Part shown: piece by piece, positions 33,874 through 45,835 of the stretch
Layout: each line of letters starts with the position of its first letter
Numbering within the stretch: position 1 is the stretch's first letter
Assembly (NCBI GenBank): GCA_963082975.1
Contig: OY720345.1
Location: 10,318,491-10,382,490, forward strand
DNA: 64,000 bases
DNA from: Labia minor
Lineage: Eukaryota > Arthropoda > Insecta > Dermaptera > Spongiphoridae
Direction: 5' to 3'
Made by a program: the position numbers and the translations under genes
Notes under the pieces: generated by a model
The model's input: only the letters and a program-made list of their open reading frames with translations
What the model was told of the DNA's origin: nothing
Databases searched by the model: none

Positions 33874-34238
33874 AAATAAGCTGGAGTGTCTCCACTCGAC
33901 TATCTCGGAATTTGAATTGGATTAAATAACATAATATATTATATTTAAATTAAATTTAATTAATTATAAATAACAAATTAAAATTAATAAATAATATTCC
34001 GGTTAAGCTACATTTCTCAAAAATAGATGATAGAAAACTACAAATTTTGAATAATGCCCGTGTACCAAATTTCATTATTCTAGCTCAAGCCGTTTTTGCG
34101 TAATCTTGTCTACATCCACACAGACATTTTTCTCAACCTTAGTGAAAGTGACTCAGGGACCTTCAAAAGGTATAAAAACATCAAAATCTCGACATCGAAA
34201 ATTTTCGTGATCGCAATACATCTCTGGCGAAATAGTAA
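33874..34238 (-). mobile_element. HINE-1 with internal deletion
   Basis: The minus strand has the 5' region (ACTATTTCGCCAGAGATG), a short microsatellite and the core up to CGGAA. It then jumps to the AT-rich AATATTATTTATTAATTTTA lead-in and 3' end CGAGATAGTCGAGTGGAGAC. The middle third is missing. The 109-codon plus frame starting at 34096 is a by-product. Confidence 0.85.
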
Positions 34239-34239
34239 G

Positions 34240-35604
34240 AATATTAAATCTATTTTCCTATTTGAATTTTGTACCTTTTTATTTATTTTTAATAGAAGAG
34301 TAAAAATGAATCAATGGCCATCCTCCAACCAACCAACCACTGATCTAAATATCTATCTAGGTATATCATACATATATCAAATAGATTTCAATCTGACCCC
34401 TATAATACTACAATACAAGAAATGACAAGAAACGTTCCAATAAAGGGCTTGTGTCGCTCTATAATTCACTTATTGACATTCCGGGTGATAAATTGCTTCG
34501 CAGGTGTAATTTCGACCGTTCCCTTCTGAGTCTTTTACCGTTTTAATGTGTGCCTCCTACTCTGTATAGTCGTCAAGGGAGTAACAGGCAGGCTTTATGC
34601 CCCTCATGACTTGGCACATGCTCCAAATGGTTCCACCAACTCATCTGTCTCCGTGTTAAAATCCCCATCCCCCCTCCATCCTCTTTCTTCTTGCTATTTC
34701 TTATATACTACTCCTATTCTAGAACATTACTAGTTGTATATAACTGCTAGATCTATCGTTTCTCATTTATTGTTATTCGTCTATGAATCGATCGAAAGAG
34801 GGAAGGAAGGGAAGGAAGGGAACGAGAGCGAGATGGAGGATATTTTCATTGGATGGTTGCTTTCAATTAGAGTGACTTAAAGCTAAAACCCAATAGTCGA
34901 ATGAATGTGTGGGTGGATATGTTGCGTGCCATCTCGACGACTCAATAGCTTAATTCATTCCCTCGCCCGCCCCCCCCCCCACCCTATTTGGTTGTTTCGC
35001 GTTTATCTTAGGTGCCTTTTGCCTCCGTCTTGTGCCGTCATCGAATACGGATCTCGAGAGCAGGTTATTTTATAATCTCTATAAACGTGGCGGGTTTTTA
35101 TTGGGTCGCGCGCGTGCCTGTATCTTGGCGGCGGTTTTATCTCCCTCTCTTTGCTACGTTTCCCTTTACATCAACCCCCAAACCTCTCACTCTCCATTCC
35201 TCAGAATCCTCCATCCCAACTTCTTCGTAAGAGATCCACCCCCGTTCAACTCACCCCCTTCGATACTAACATCGAGTCTCGCGCTCGCATCAGATACGAT
35301 ACCACGTCACGATAAATTATTTGATGGACCCGCAGTGTTGCATTGCAACATGCCAAAGAGGGTTCCAACTTGGCGTTTTCCTTCAATACATGTTCGTTTT
35401 CGATGTCATCAGAGAACGAGAAATAAACAAGAAAAAAAAATCTAGCGCGTTCCTTTCATACAAATGCATTTATTTATTTATTTATTTATTCATTCTTCTC
35501 TATTCACTAAAAAAACATACTATTCAAATTTATATTCTTGTTATTATTATATTAAATCAAATGGTTATATATGTATATAATAATAATTATTATAATGTGT
35601 AGAT
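34240..35604. other. GC-richer single-copy-looking island
   Basis: From 34440 to 35445 the base mix is much more even than elsewhere, with CpG-containing patches (GGGTCGCGCGCGTGCC, TTGGCGGCGG near 35100-35135) and a C12 tract near 34970. Overlapping frames of up to 137 codons exist in two phases, without a recognisable domain and with low-complexity S/P/L content. It may contain exons or control elements. I cannot support a gene model. Confidence 0.35.
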
Positions 35605-35872
35605 CACTGATTCTCAACCTTTTTTTTTTTACCGCGGCACACTTTTAACGGTTTAAAAATTTAACGGCACATAAAGAAAATGATAAGTATAATAATCATA
35701 CCAATTTTTAACTTTTTTATTTTTTAAAGTCGGAAATGATCTCAAAAATATTTTACCTTTTTTTTACATACATATAAAATAAATAAGTACTTTTTCTTAA
35801 TTTGAACTTTACATTTGTAAGATTTGGCGGCACATTTATAAAATCTCGCGGCACAGTGGTTGAGAATTACTG
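35605..35872. mobile_element. hAT-type MITE with perfect 8-bp target duplication
   Basis: CACTGATTCTCAACC and GGTTGAGAATTACTG ends; GTGTAGAT at 35597-35604 and again at 35873-35880. It shares ACCGCGGCACACTTTTAACG and GGCGGCACAT with the copies at 25.9 and 42.4 kb. Confidence 0.9.
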
Positions 35873-35880
35873 GTGTAGAT

Positions 35881-37012
35881 GAACGAAATAGACAACTGTT
35901 GATAAAGAATTCAATCTTACTATTAAAGAAAACTCATTCCATTGTGTAATAAAAATTTCAGAAAAACTCAAATATTTATCTTTCCTATTATAGCCCCACA
36001 TGATAATTTTGAAAAGAAAATAATTTCTAAAAATACTAACAGGTTTATAAAATTACAAATTAAAAATATATACTTTTTACTCACAAAAGTTTCATTTTTA
36101 TACCCAAGTTCCCCGACCGCTGGTGTACGTTGTACAAATCATTAAAAATATATATATATATTTAAATTTAAATTTATTTTTTGTTTTTTTTCGAATATTA
36201 TAACTTTTTACATATAAATATATTTCAAATCATTTAACAAATCCAGAGTGTATAATATTTTAAATATAGATTTTTCTGTTCTTATCTGTATTATAACTAC
36301 AATTATTCTATCCTGAAACAAAACTTTCCAATTCCCTTCTTCTCTCAATTTCTAAATATGTAGGTATACATTACGTTATCAATCACTATTGTGTCCTTGA
36401 ACTGCCCTCCTATCTTTACTCAATTTATATACTTCTTAAAACTATTTATATATATATATACTGTATATAATATACTTATATTGAAATTTTATGAAATAAA
36501 AAAGATTAAATTCGTGTGGAACTTTGTATATTCGTTGAGCTCAACAAATTTCACATAATAAATGTTAGATTAAATATTGACAAGAAAGCTAGAGCTACAG
36601 AGCTCCCTTTTATAAGAAAGATTGGAGAAGAATGGAATGGGATTTGAATAATTCACAAAAAAAAAAATAAATAAATAAAAAAGAAACAATGGTTCATACT
36701 AAAATTGGAGAAATCTGAAAGGAATAAAATGAGACAACTGCCTTATTTTTATATACCATATGTATTTGTAATTGGTGATAGATATCAAAAAATATATGAT
36801 ATGTATTATATTTTAAAGAAGGAAAATTTCAGATGGCATTATCTTTTCAAGTTCAAATGTAGCTTAAGAAAACTAGACAGAGTCAGTGGTTATAACAAAT
36901 AAGCTAAACTAATCTATGATTAGTGATTTTGCCAATAAAAAACAAAAGAAAAAGATTTATTCAATATAATAACTTATATATCAATAAATTGTTAATAGAG
37001 TAATTATAAGGA
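35881..37012. other. AT-rich filler
   Basis: No supported gene. The 65-codon frame at 36705-36902 (…YVFVIGDRYQKIYDMYYILK) looks mildly protein-like but I cannot place it, so it is left uncalled. Confidence 0.4.
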
Positions 37013-37290
37013 GGCAGCTAGCCGAGAGTGTAGCGTAGCAATTTTCTACACAAGAACTCGGCGTTCGATTCCAACTAAGAAAATTTTTCTAATAAAATTC
37101 AATTTAACATCAACTGCCTCCGGCTCTAGGAACTGTCAGTTCCTGGTTCTATACATGCGAAAGGCAACGGGAAACCACCGCATTAACAATTCCCAAGAAA
37201 AATCATCATGGCTGGGCAGCTTATAAGGCTATTCTAATCATGATGATAGCCAAACTCCGAAAGGGAGACGGCACCTTAACAAGAAGAGTA
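37013..37290 (+). mobile_element. tRNA-derived SINE (family SINE-2)
   Basis: GGAGGCAGCTAGCCGAGAGT head, an A-box-like GTAGCGTAGCA, and B box GTTCGATTCC at 37073-37082. The body includes CATGCGAAAGGCAACGGGAA, ACCACCGCATTAA, ATCATCATGGCTGGGCAGC and GGGAGACGGCACC, ending AACAAGAAGAG. Only one copy is in the window, and its family name is not known to me. The B box is close to consensus, so Pol III recognition is plausible. Confidence 0.7.
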
Positions 37291-37291
37291 A

Positions 37292-38315
37292 TTATGGTAA
37301 GCAAATATTATACAACTTTAAAAGCGCATTAAAATAATAGAGAGAGGAGCGAGGGGGGGGGGAGGTGAGAAAGAGGGAGAGAGAGAGAAAGAGAAATGAG
37401 AAAAAATTGTTTCAATAAAAGTTGTTGAAAATAATTTTTACTTAAACTTTTATAATAACAATAATTTGGATAAATTGATTCTTTCAAAGAAAGAAGACAT
37501 GCTGTTAAGCCTCCAATAAATAATCAACCCCTGTTTCCCCCTTACACTCTCTCCCATCACGATCCCGGAATCTTCTTTCTCTCTCCCTCTCTCTCATTTA
37601 TTGGATTTTAAGCAAAGAATCAGTCTAAAAAAATTCCGGATTCCCCCCCCCCCCCAATCTTTCCTCGTTTATATAGAAAAATAAGTGTCTAAAATTTCTT
37701 TCTATATGTAAATATGTATATAAAATAGATATATCATATATTACATAAAAGTCGTTGATGAGAGGGTCCATTTTGATCTTTAGTAATTTTAGAAAATATA
37801 TACTGCATTTATGCAGAATCTGAATAGATAAATAAAATAGAATTAGAGACCAAAATTAGAAATTTAAAAATAATAGCTAAAATGAAATAGGTTCATTTAA
37901 TTTTTTTTTTTGTTCTATAATTGATTATATAAAAATGTATAAATGATTTATTCCTATATTAAAATATATAGAACTTTTGTAGCTTTATTAAAATTGTAAA
38001 TTTCATAAATATTAAATTTAACAATGCTTTCCATTATAAAAGAAAGGAATGTTAATTTAATCAATTATAATTAAAAATTTAAAATAAAATCTTTATTATA
38101 TAATCAGACAATCATTTTTTTCGATATGATTTAAAAAAAAATATTATTTCAATGGAATATGTAATTTTTTAATTAGGAATGAAATTCTATTTCTATTTTA
38201 GTATAATATAGAATTTTTAATTTAGTTTGGCTTCTCATAGGGAAAATGAAAATGTATCGCAGCTTCCATTGAGAATATACAATTAAAGCAGATAAAAGCG
38301 AAACTATCTAGGAAG

Positions 38316-38355
<40 letters not shown>

Positions 38356-39370
38356 AGAGAGCCCTTGTAAGCGACACAAGGAGGGTTCACTCTCCACGTC
38401 GAGGATGGTCGTGCATGTTAAGCTGAGAAGGAATGAATACACGACAAGCCGCCCCGCCACATCGCGACTCGAGAACCAGCCACCCACCAACCTCCTCACA
38501 CCGCCCCCTCCTTCCCAAAGGGACACGTGAGCTGCTCAAAAACCAATAAAATATTGGAAACTGGCTCATATTTTTCTCTTTTTGCAATAGAACACAAAAG
38601 TCGTAAGAAAAAGAAAAAAAAAAGAGAGACAGAGACAGCCTTTGAATATTTAAATGTTTTTTTTTATATTTTCCAGTAGAAAACAAAGTCATCTATCCAT
38701 CTACTATGCCTATATAAAGTGGAATTAGTTTAATTTTATACAAAATTAATATTAAATAAAAATAGAAATATGATTTCTACTGAAATATTAACTTAATACG
38801 ATATAGTAGGTATATAGAGTTATTAAAAAGTTATTTTAAAAACACTAGGTTTTAAGTTTCAATATAAATTTTATCAACCTTTATGATCATTTCGATTAAC
38901 TCATCCTCAGAAGTTTGTATTTATTGTTTATTCATATATTAAATTTTAAAAATAATAATAAAATATTTTAATAATTCTTAAATTTGCTGGTGTGATCCCG
39001 AGAAAGGGCCAGATTTAATAAGCCACTTGAATCTTTGCAATGTTTTGATATGTTAATCTTATTATACTAACCTAAATTTCATGTATATATGTATATATAT
39101 GATCTTCTGTTCGGTGAATTAGCTGATAGAATGTTTATGCAATTAATGTTTATTAGGGGTGTAGATATGAAAAATCGATCTGAAAGGGGAATCATTTTTT
39201 ATTTTTTTCTTAATTAATAATATTAATCACAGCAGGTGCCTAAAATGTCAAAGGATATCAAAATCTTAATAACATTAGCAATATTCTAAATGTCTCAATA
39301 ACATAACTTTGATAAACATAATATAGTATAAATATACTCGTACATATATAAAAACGCTCTCAACATAATT
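37292..39370. other. Intergenic stretch with purine/pyrimidine tracts
   Basis: A GA-rich tract with a G-run at 37345-37400, CTCTC and C-tracts at 37545-37660, and a GC-richer island at 38290-38540 beginning with (GA)n at 38324-38349. Frames of 71-101 codons overlap the island on both strands and are composition-driven. No gene supported. Confidence 0.4.
38324..38349. repeat. (GA)n microsatellite
   Basis: About thirteen GA units at the edge of a GC-richer patch. GA runs are GAGA-factor sites in insects, though no function can be shown here. Confidence 0.9.
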
Positions 39371-39379
39371 ATATTTTCT

Positions 39380-39670
39380 ATCTCTGTGGCTCAACGATAC
39401 TCGAAAGTTCTTAGCCGCAGCAGCCATATTTCTTTAAGCCACATGTCCCGCCTATCGCAGCCTTCTCGATTTTATAACCCTAACTATGTCTGGAGATGCA
39501 TAGAGATCATGCGATTCCTAGTTATGCAGTCTCCGTCATTCTCCGGTGATCTCATCTTTCTTTGGTCCATAAATGGTGCGAAGAATCCTATTCTCAAATA
39601 CTCTAAATCTACTCTCGTCTCCTAAAGTCATAGACCATGCCTCAGACCCATATAATACAACCAACAAAAC
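39380..39670 (-). pseudogene. LINE (non-LTR) polyprotein C-terminal fragment
   Basis: The minus strand reads LLVVLYGSEAWSMTLGDES, then RFRVFENRILRTIYGPKKD, EITGE-stop-RRLHN, SHDLYASPDIVRVIKSRRLR, stop, AGHVA. YGSEAW, FENRILR and RRLRWAGHVAR are the conserved tail of the reverse-transcriptase protein of many arthropod non-LTR elements. Stops replace W or N residues at three points. No reverse-transcriptase core or 3' tail is present, so this is a 5'- and 3'-truncated dead scrap. The 79-codon plus-strand frame is antisense. Confidence 0.85.
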
Positions 39671-39671
39671 A

Positions 39672-40810
39672 ATTGTTTTATATATTTAAATTTTGAATCC
39701 CTTTGATAATAATTTTGATGAGATAACCCTCTTTACTGGATGACAACAGGTGTTACCCGATTGCAACCTCGATATTTTCTATTAAAATGATAATTAATTG
39801 AACATTATTAATATCATATTTTTACTAACTTAAACATTTAAAAAAAAGAGGCGAAATATGATAATTCTAATTACAAGAAATGAATTAATATTATAGTTAA
39901 TAGATTTTTTGAAAGAAAATATTTTGTTTTAAAATGTATTAATAATTCACTATAAATTGTGTCTCTTATTACACATGTTATTATTATAAATACACTGTTT
40001 TAAAAATTGAAATTTATTCATAGCTATTTTGATATAGAACAAACAAATATTAAAAATTATTTATAAATATATATATATCTATTAATGTGCATTCTATTAA
40101 TTGTGTAAATTGAGAAGAATATATAATTAATTGAGTGATTAATGACTATTAAAATGGATAATTGAGAAAACTAAAAACTCATCTGATCTACTAAGACAAA
40201 AAAAGGTATTTTCCTTTTATAAATTTTGAATTTATATATTATTCTGAATAATTTTTAAATTAATTTTAAATACACATACAAAAATATTTTAAATCTATAA
40301 GGTTAATAATATTGAAATATAAATGTAAAACACATCTATTATTATTATATATTATTATATATAACATTTAATTTAAGATTTACCATTGATTTCATGTATC
40401 AACAAATAATACTCTTCATGCACATGTAGAAAGGGCCACTGTCTCCTGTACCCCGAAGTGGTACATAGAATTTTGTTGAAGTTTGAATATAAAAATATGA
40501 CGTTTATTTTATTTCAATTAATTAAATTCATAATAATAGTTTCTTTTTTTCCTTATTTTTTTAATTTATTCACTAAAATTAATTATGTACCGAATTTATG
40601 TTATAATTGAATACAATACTCCTTGAAAATCATTTTATTATTTATTATATTTACTTAACTTATTTTATTTATAATTTATGTTTAATGTAAAGGAATCCAA
40701 AAAAAGATATGTGACTATAGAAATATTGTATGTGCTTAAGTTAGTTCTATATTTTCTTCAAAAGCAAAAAAAAGTCCTATTTTCAGCAAACTATTTTTTT
40801 CCATATAAGT
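39672..40810. other. AT-rich filler
   Basis: No gene. A short complex patch at 40430-40480 has no open frame. Confidence 0.45.
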
Positions 40811-40811
40811 A

Positions 40812-40855
40812 TTTATTTTTACCGACCGACGATAGTAAGGGAGGTATTGTTTCTT
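40812..40855 (+). mobile_element. HINE-2 5'-end fragment
   Basis: TTTTTACCGACCGACGATAG then TAAGGGAGGTATTGTTTC, after which similarity stops. Confidence 0.65.
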
Positions 40856-40919
40856 ATTCTTACTATACAAAATATTAACGAACACAAAAAAAGAAATTCT
40901 AATAGTAGATTTAAGTGAG

Positions 40920-41040
40920 AGTTGTTAGGATTTGAAAAAGTACTGGAACGCGTATCGGTTCTGAAAAAAGGTAAGGGAACGTCGTCGTTCCGCGTTCCCC
41001 TCCCAATACACCACTGAAGGCCTGATCTATCAACCGGACG
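40920..41040. repeat. Higher-complexity patch, possible element end
   Basis: GGGAACGTCGTCGTTCCGCG and CCTCCCAATACACCACTGAA, in the style of an element terminus. No partner copy was seen in this window, so identity is open. Confidence 0.25.
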
Positions 41041-41335
41041 ATTTTTTTAAATTTTAAGAAACAAACTAAATAAATTACTTTAATTAGAATAATTTTACAA
41101 AATGTTTATAAACTTACTTGAAAGTTTTTTTTTTAATAATTTAATTTATATTTATATTGAATGAAGTTTGTTCATAGCTATACCTAAAGACATTAATATA
41201 ATAAACCGAGAATCTTCATTATAGATTCTTTAGGCCATGAAACATAAAAGTATGTAAATATTTTAAAATTTTGAGCAATGTGCAGACAAAAACAATTATA
41301 TATAAATTCGTTAGAAGTGCCTAAATGAAAAATTC

Positions 41336-41520
41336 TATAGCATGCTCCCTATTCACCAGATTGTGCTCCATCAAATTACCACTTGTTCTGATCAATGCAA
41401 AGCGCCATTCACACCCAGCACTTCAAAAACCGCGAATCAAAAAGAGACTCGAATGATAACAATTTACCATTTCTTAGAATTAAACGTGAATTTCTTACAA
41501 CAAAAAAATCCAAAAACTAA
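41336..41520 (+). pseudogene. Mariner transposase fragment around the third catalytic Asp
   Basis: The plus strand reads HAPYSPDCAPSNYHLF, stop, SMQSAIHTQHFKNRESK. This is the mariner PYSPDxAPSDYHLF signature, with Asn in place of the second D of the SDYHLF motif. It differs from the 9.5 and 23.2 kb relics and so represents a third mariner lineage. No ends were found. Confidence 0.75.
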
Positions 41521-42412
41521 GTTCTACTCCCAATCATTGTCTAGGCTTGAAGAGCGCCAAAGGCGGTCTGTGTTTCTAGTAACTAATATAATACTGGTTT
41601 ATAATTGATATCCTTTTTAATTTATAATTGATTTCTTTTTATAATAAAATATGGATAATTAAATTTTTGATTTATTTAATGTTAAACAAAGGCTTAATGT
41701 TAGCTTTAGGTTCTTCAAATATCCTCTTTAGGTTCCACTGAAATTTTCAGTGTTCGCTTTAGATACAGAAGTTTCATTTTATAAAAATTAAAAATTTAAT
41801 TTAAGGCTTGAGCAAGAGTTAAGTATTCATTGCTATCTATGAGAATAATCTATGAACCTCAAATAAAACTATAAGTTTTCTCTATTCACCATTGGAACAA
41901 TTCTAAGAACAAAAACATTGGTAAATTAGGCTTATCGGGGCCACTACCTTATATATTACTATATTTTTTCTTATATAATATATTACATCTAAAATGAAAG
42001 TAAAATAATTATCTTAAATAATATGAAATTTTAAAGTGATTGAAATATTATTGAAAATAGTCTATTAAATGTGTAAAAAGAAAACTACATTTTTATATAA
42101 ACAGCATATAAATGATTAAAATTTTACAATAAAATCAATTAAATCAATAAACTAAAGGGATTTAATAAATTTATCCTATATAAATATTCTTATATAAATA
42201 TTCATAAAATTAAACAAATAATATATATTTTATGACTATTATATAATATATGTATATAATAATATGTTCATGTTCACATAATGTAATCAATTCTTTATTT
42301 AAAGTACGGTACTTTTCTTAAATAAATAGAGAGAGAATAGTTGATTTTTGTTGAAATAATCATCTAAAAAATATAATAAAATATAAAAGTCTTAGGGGTC
42401 GATAATCTAGTT
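41521..42412. other. AT-rich filler
   Basis: No feature supported. Confidence 0.45.
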
Positions 42413-42988
42413 CAGTGATTCTCAAACCTTTTTTTTTTTACCGCGGCACACTTTTAACGGGTTAAAAATTTGGCGGCACACAAAGAAAAAGATAAGTGTA
42501 AAAGTTATTTACTTATTTATCATATTGAAAAAATTGAAGAAAAGTCGAAAATGTTTAAGGGCCTGATCTCAAAAATATTTTACCTTTATTTTTTTACATA
42601 CATAAAAAATAAATAAGTACTTTTTCTTAATTTGAACATTACTTTTGTAAAATTTGGCGGCACATTTTGAAAATCTCTTGAAAAAAATTGAAGAAAAGTC
42701 GAAAATGTTTAAGGGCCTGATCTCAAAAATATTTTACCTTTATTTTTTTACATACATAAAAAATAGATAAGTACTTTCTCTTAATTTGAACTTTACTTTT
42801 GTAAAATTTGGCGGCACATTTTGAAAATCTCTTGAAAAAAATTGAAGAAAAGTCGAAAATGTTTAACAGCCTGATCTCAAAAATATTTTACCTTTATTTT
42901 TTTTACATACATAAAAAATAAATAAGTACTTTTTCTTAATTTGAACATTACTTTTGGAAAATTTGGCGGCACAGTGGTTGAGAACGGA
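42413..42988. mobile_element. hAT-type MITE with internal triplication
   Basis: Left end CAGTGATTCTCAAACC and right end GGTTGAGAACGG. Flanks are ATCTAGTT (42405-42412) and TTCTAGTT (42989-42996), 7 of 8 matching. It shares ACCGCGGCACACTTTTAACG and GGCGGCACA with the 25.9 and 35.6 kb copies but is about twice their length because a 154-bp internal unit is present three times. Confidence 0.85.
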
Positions 42989-42990
42989 TT
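42525..42990. repeat. Three tandem 154-bp units inside a hAT MITE
   Basis: The marker AAGAAAAGTCGAAAATGTTT occurs at 42537, 42691 and 42845, exactly 154 bp apart. Each unit ends GGCGGCACA. The units differ by only a few bases, so the amplification is recent. Confidence 0.95.
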
Positions 42991-43117
42991 CTAGTTACTA
43001 TTAAATTACCAGTAACCAGTAAATAACCAGTAAATGAGTAAATATAATATAAAAATTGTATTTATTTATTTTTATTAATATATACATTATATTTTTATTT
43101 TTTTCTATTATTATTGA

Positions 43118-43255
43118 TCTTTGAAATATATCTCCAATTTTAAAGCCAGGGTTCTAAGAATTATTTTGGAGATTATTTATTTATTTTATTAAATCCACTT
43201 GAACTTGGCGAGGTACAATCCCTCAAAATAAGGTTCGGCGGTCCAGGATTATAAC
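43118..43255 (-). mobile_element. SINE-3 fragment, second copy
   Basis: Homologous to 27038-27181: GAAATATATCTCCAATT, an AGCCAG block, ACTTGGCGAGGTACAATCCC and GGTTCGGCGGTCCAGG. The B-box-like stretch is more decayed (GGATTGTACC on minus). Confidence 0.5.
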
Positions 43256-43259
43256 CGCG

Positions 43260-43749
43260 AAGTATATAGGGATAAAATGAGTAAAAAATGATATATATAT
43301 ATATATAGATTAAATTGAATTTAATGTCTAGATGCGTGCATCTCATAATGTCTACAATACTCTCTCTCAAATACGTGAATCACTCAAAATACAGAGATTT
43401 GCTAAAATAAACTTCATAATTCCTATATCAATAGGACACGCCAAATGAACCCAACTGTTTAAATAATCCATTTGTATCATCAATCATCATAGACATCTTT
43501 TCTCTATGTAATAATACTCATAAAATAAATAATATTTGTTTAATTTTATGAATATTTATATAATATAAATATATATATATATAAATTTTTTAAATACCTT
43601 TAGTTTATTGATTCCATTGATTTAATCAGTATAATTTTAATCCTTCAATATGCGGTTTAAATAAATATGAAGTTTTTTTTTTGTATATTTTTTAGATAAT
43701 ACATATTTTAATAATAATTCAATGATTTTAAAATTTCATATTAATTTTT
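43260..43749. other. AT-rich filler
   Basis: Only (AT)n runs at about 43290-43306 and 43568-43580. Confidence 0.45.
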
Positions 43750-44352
43750 CTATCTCGATAGAGATAGTATTGCGATCACGAAAATTTTCGATGACGAGAT
43801 TTTGATGTTTTTATACTTTTTGAAGGTTCCTAAATCATTTTCACTAAGGTTGAGAAAAATGTCTTTCTGTGTGTGTATATGTATGTAGACAAGATTACGC
43901 AAAACGTTTTGAGCTAGATTCATGATATTTGGTATACGGGCATTATTCAAAATTCGTAGTTTTCTACCAACTTTGGAGAAATGTAGCTCAACCGGAAGAG
44001 GGTCATTACCTACAACATTTCGATTTTTTTTCCTCTAAAGTGACCGTAAAAAAAAAGATATATGTATGTTAGTTTTTCACATGATTAAAAATTGTATAAA
44101 ACTGCTATATATAGAATTTCAGCTCGAATGAATTGCTGAATGTACCAGAATTAATTTTTTAACACTGCAAATTTCACGCGCCAACACGTGAAGTAGTGCC
44201 ATCAACAAATAGTTTAAACATGCGCTGGTTCAATAAATATTATTTATTACTTTTAATTTATAATTAATTAAATTTAATTTAAATATAATATATTATGTTA
44301 TTTAATTCAATTCAAATTGCGAGATAGTCGAGTGAAGACACTCCAGCTTATT
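43750..44352 (+). mobile_element. HINE-1 copy, near full length
   Basis: CTATCTCGATAGAGATAG 5' stem after a T-run, a (GT)n/TATGTATG microsatellite, the core, and TATAAAACTGC. The CACGCGCCAACACGTGAAGT block and GCGAGATAGTCGAGTG follow, then AAGA-CACTC-CAGCTTATTTCC. It is followed directly by module M1. Confidence 0.9.
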
Positions 44353-44677
44353 TCCTAAGATATACTCGAAATTAGATTGGCTGATTAATAAATATGAAAT
44401 TAATATTATTCTTAAATACTTCAATTGAATCAGAGGAGATAGATTTTTAGTCTATTCAATAAAGGACTAATTAATTTTTTGATATTTTAGGGAAGTTGGA
44501 ATCAAATAAAATATTTTATTTATCTATTTTTTTTCTAATAGATGAAAATGATTTAAATATATCTGGTTTAAAATATTATTTATTTATGATTATAATAATA
44601 AAAATAAAATATTAAATTTAGTGACTAAAAATGCTTAAATATTTTATACATTAATATTATCCATCCTTTGTAGTTTA
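44353..44677. repeat. Module M1, inverted copy of 32784-33107
   Basis: Same sequence as 32784-33107 on the other strand. The junction with the HINE-1 3' end (CTTATTTCCTAAGATATACT) is the same base in both places. Confidence 0.85.
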
Positions 44678-44679
44678 AA

Positions 44680-44756
44680 TTTTAAATAGAACGAGAATTC
44701 AAGAGTAATTTTTTTTTCACATTTATTTAATCAAATAATTTAAATATATATGACTT

Positions 44757-44791
<35 letters not shown>

Positions 44792-44853
44792 CTACCACGG
44801 TTTGATTTATTATAAAAATAAATTATGTTATTTAAATCGTTATATATATATAT
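44680..44853. other. AT-repeat spacer between modules
   Basis: (AT)n at 44759-44789, then TTCCTACCACGGTTTGATTT, which is the inverted form of the HINE-1/M2 junction seen at 33440-33455. It marks an old rearrangement point. Confidence 0.6.
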
Positions 44854-45273
44854 AGGAATATATTAATTCATACTATACCTATATACATAATAATAATTTT
44901 GAAATATTATTAAATTGATTAATTTTAACAATTATTAAAATATAAATATGATTGTAAACTAAATTGATTTGATTTATATAATAATTAATATAATTTATAT
45001 AATAATAATTATAATTTAAACTGTTTCAAAAATAACTTTATATACTTAAATTTAAATGTGAAATTATAGACCACATGAGTAGAAATAATGAAAAACAAAC
45101 AGTTCTTGTGTAAATCTGAATATCTGGAAATTCAATTTTAACAAGTAATTCGTATTTTATCATAGTAAAAAAAAATATTTTTTTTCTTTTCAATTTTACT
45201 TTTAGAAGATTTACACACACTTAAATTATTTTAAATTCATTCAACCACAAAAACGTACATTTTTATAGTGAAA
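44854..45273. repeat. Module M2, direct copy of 33453-33873
   Basis: Nearly identical to 33453-33873 and joined to a minus-strand HINE-1 at the same point (GTGAAAAAATAAGCTGGAG). Confidence 0.85.
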
Positions 45274-45834
45274 AAATAAGCTGGAGTATCTCCACTCGAC
45301 TATCTCGCAATTTGAATAACATAATATATTATATTTAAATTATATTTTATAAATTATAAATTAAAATTAATAGATAATTTTTATTAAACCAACGCATGTT
45401 TGGCTCTTTTTTGATGGCACTACGTCACGTGTTAAAAAATTAATTCTGGTACTTTCAGCTATTCAATCAAGCTGAAATTCTATATATAGCTGTTTTATAC
45501 AATTTTTAATTATGTGAAAAACTATCAAACATATATCTTTACTTTTACGGTCACTTTAGATGAAAAAAGTAGCATTTTCGCTAATATCTTGTAGGTAATG
45601 ACCCTCTTCCGGTTGAGCTACATTTCTCAAAAGTTGATAGAAAACTACGAATTTTGAATAATGCCCGTATACCAAATTTCATGATTCTAGCCCAAACCGT
45701 CTCTGCGTAATCTCACACACACAGAGACATTTTTCTCAACCTTAGTGAAAATGATTCAGGAACCTTCAAAACGTATAAAAACATCAAAATCTCGACATCG
45801 AAAATTTTCATTATCGCATCTGGCGAGATAGTAG
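45274..45834 (-). mobile_element. HINE-1 copy, near full length with small deletions
   Basis: On the minus strand the 5' start ACTATCTCGCCAGATGCGAT has lost part of the stem. Core, CTGAAAGTACCAG and the ACGTGACGTAG block follow. The 3' end is GCGAGATAGTCGAGTGGAGA-TACTC-CAGCTTATTTT, with one stem mismatch. Confidence 0.85.
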
Positions 45835-45835
45835 C

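Noticed and set aside
35032-35445. 137-codon plus-strand frame, longest in the window
   Set aside because: Ser/Pro/Leu-rich, no domain, no splice or poly(A) context, and a 72-codon frame overlaps it in another phase; length is explained by the locally higher GC content.
36705-36902. 65-codon frame with a possible MULE-like look
   Set aside because: Resemblance limited to scattered hydrophobic and Lys residues; no DDE motif or element ends.
38315-38692. Overlapping frames of 71, 72 and 101 codons
   Set aside because: Driven by the GA microsatellite and a GC-rich patch; all phases and both strands are open to a similar extent.
39386-39625. 79-codon plus-strand frame
   Set aside because: Antisense to the LINE C-terminal fragment.
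44759-44789. AT runs as telomere or centromere satellite
   Set aside because: They are short dinucleotide microsatellites scattered through the window, with no higher-order array.
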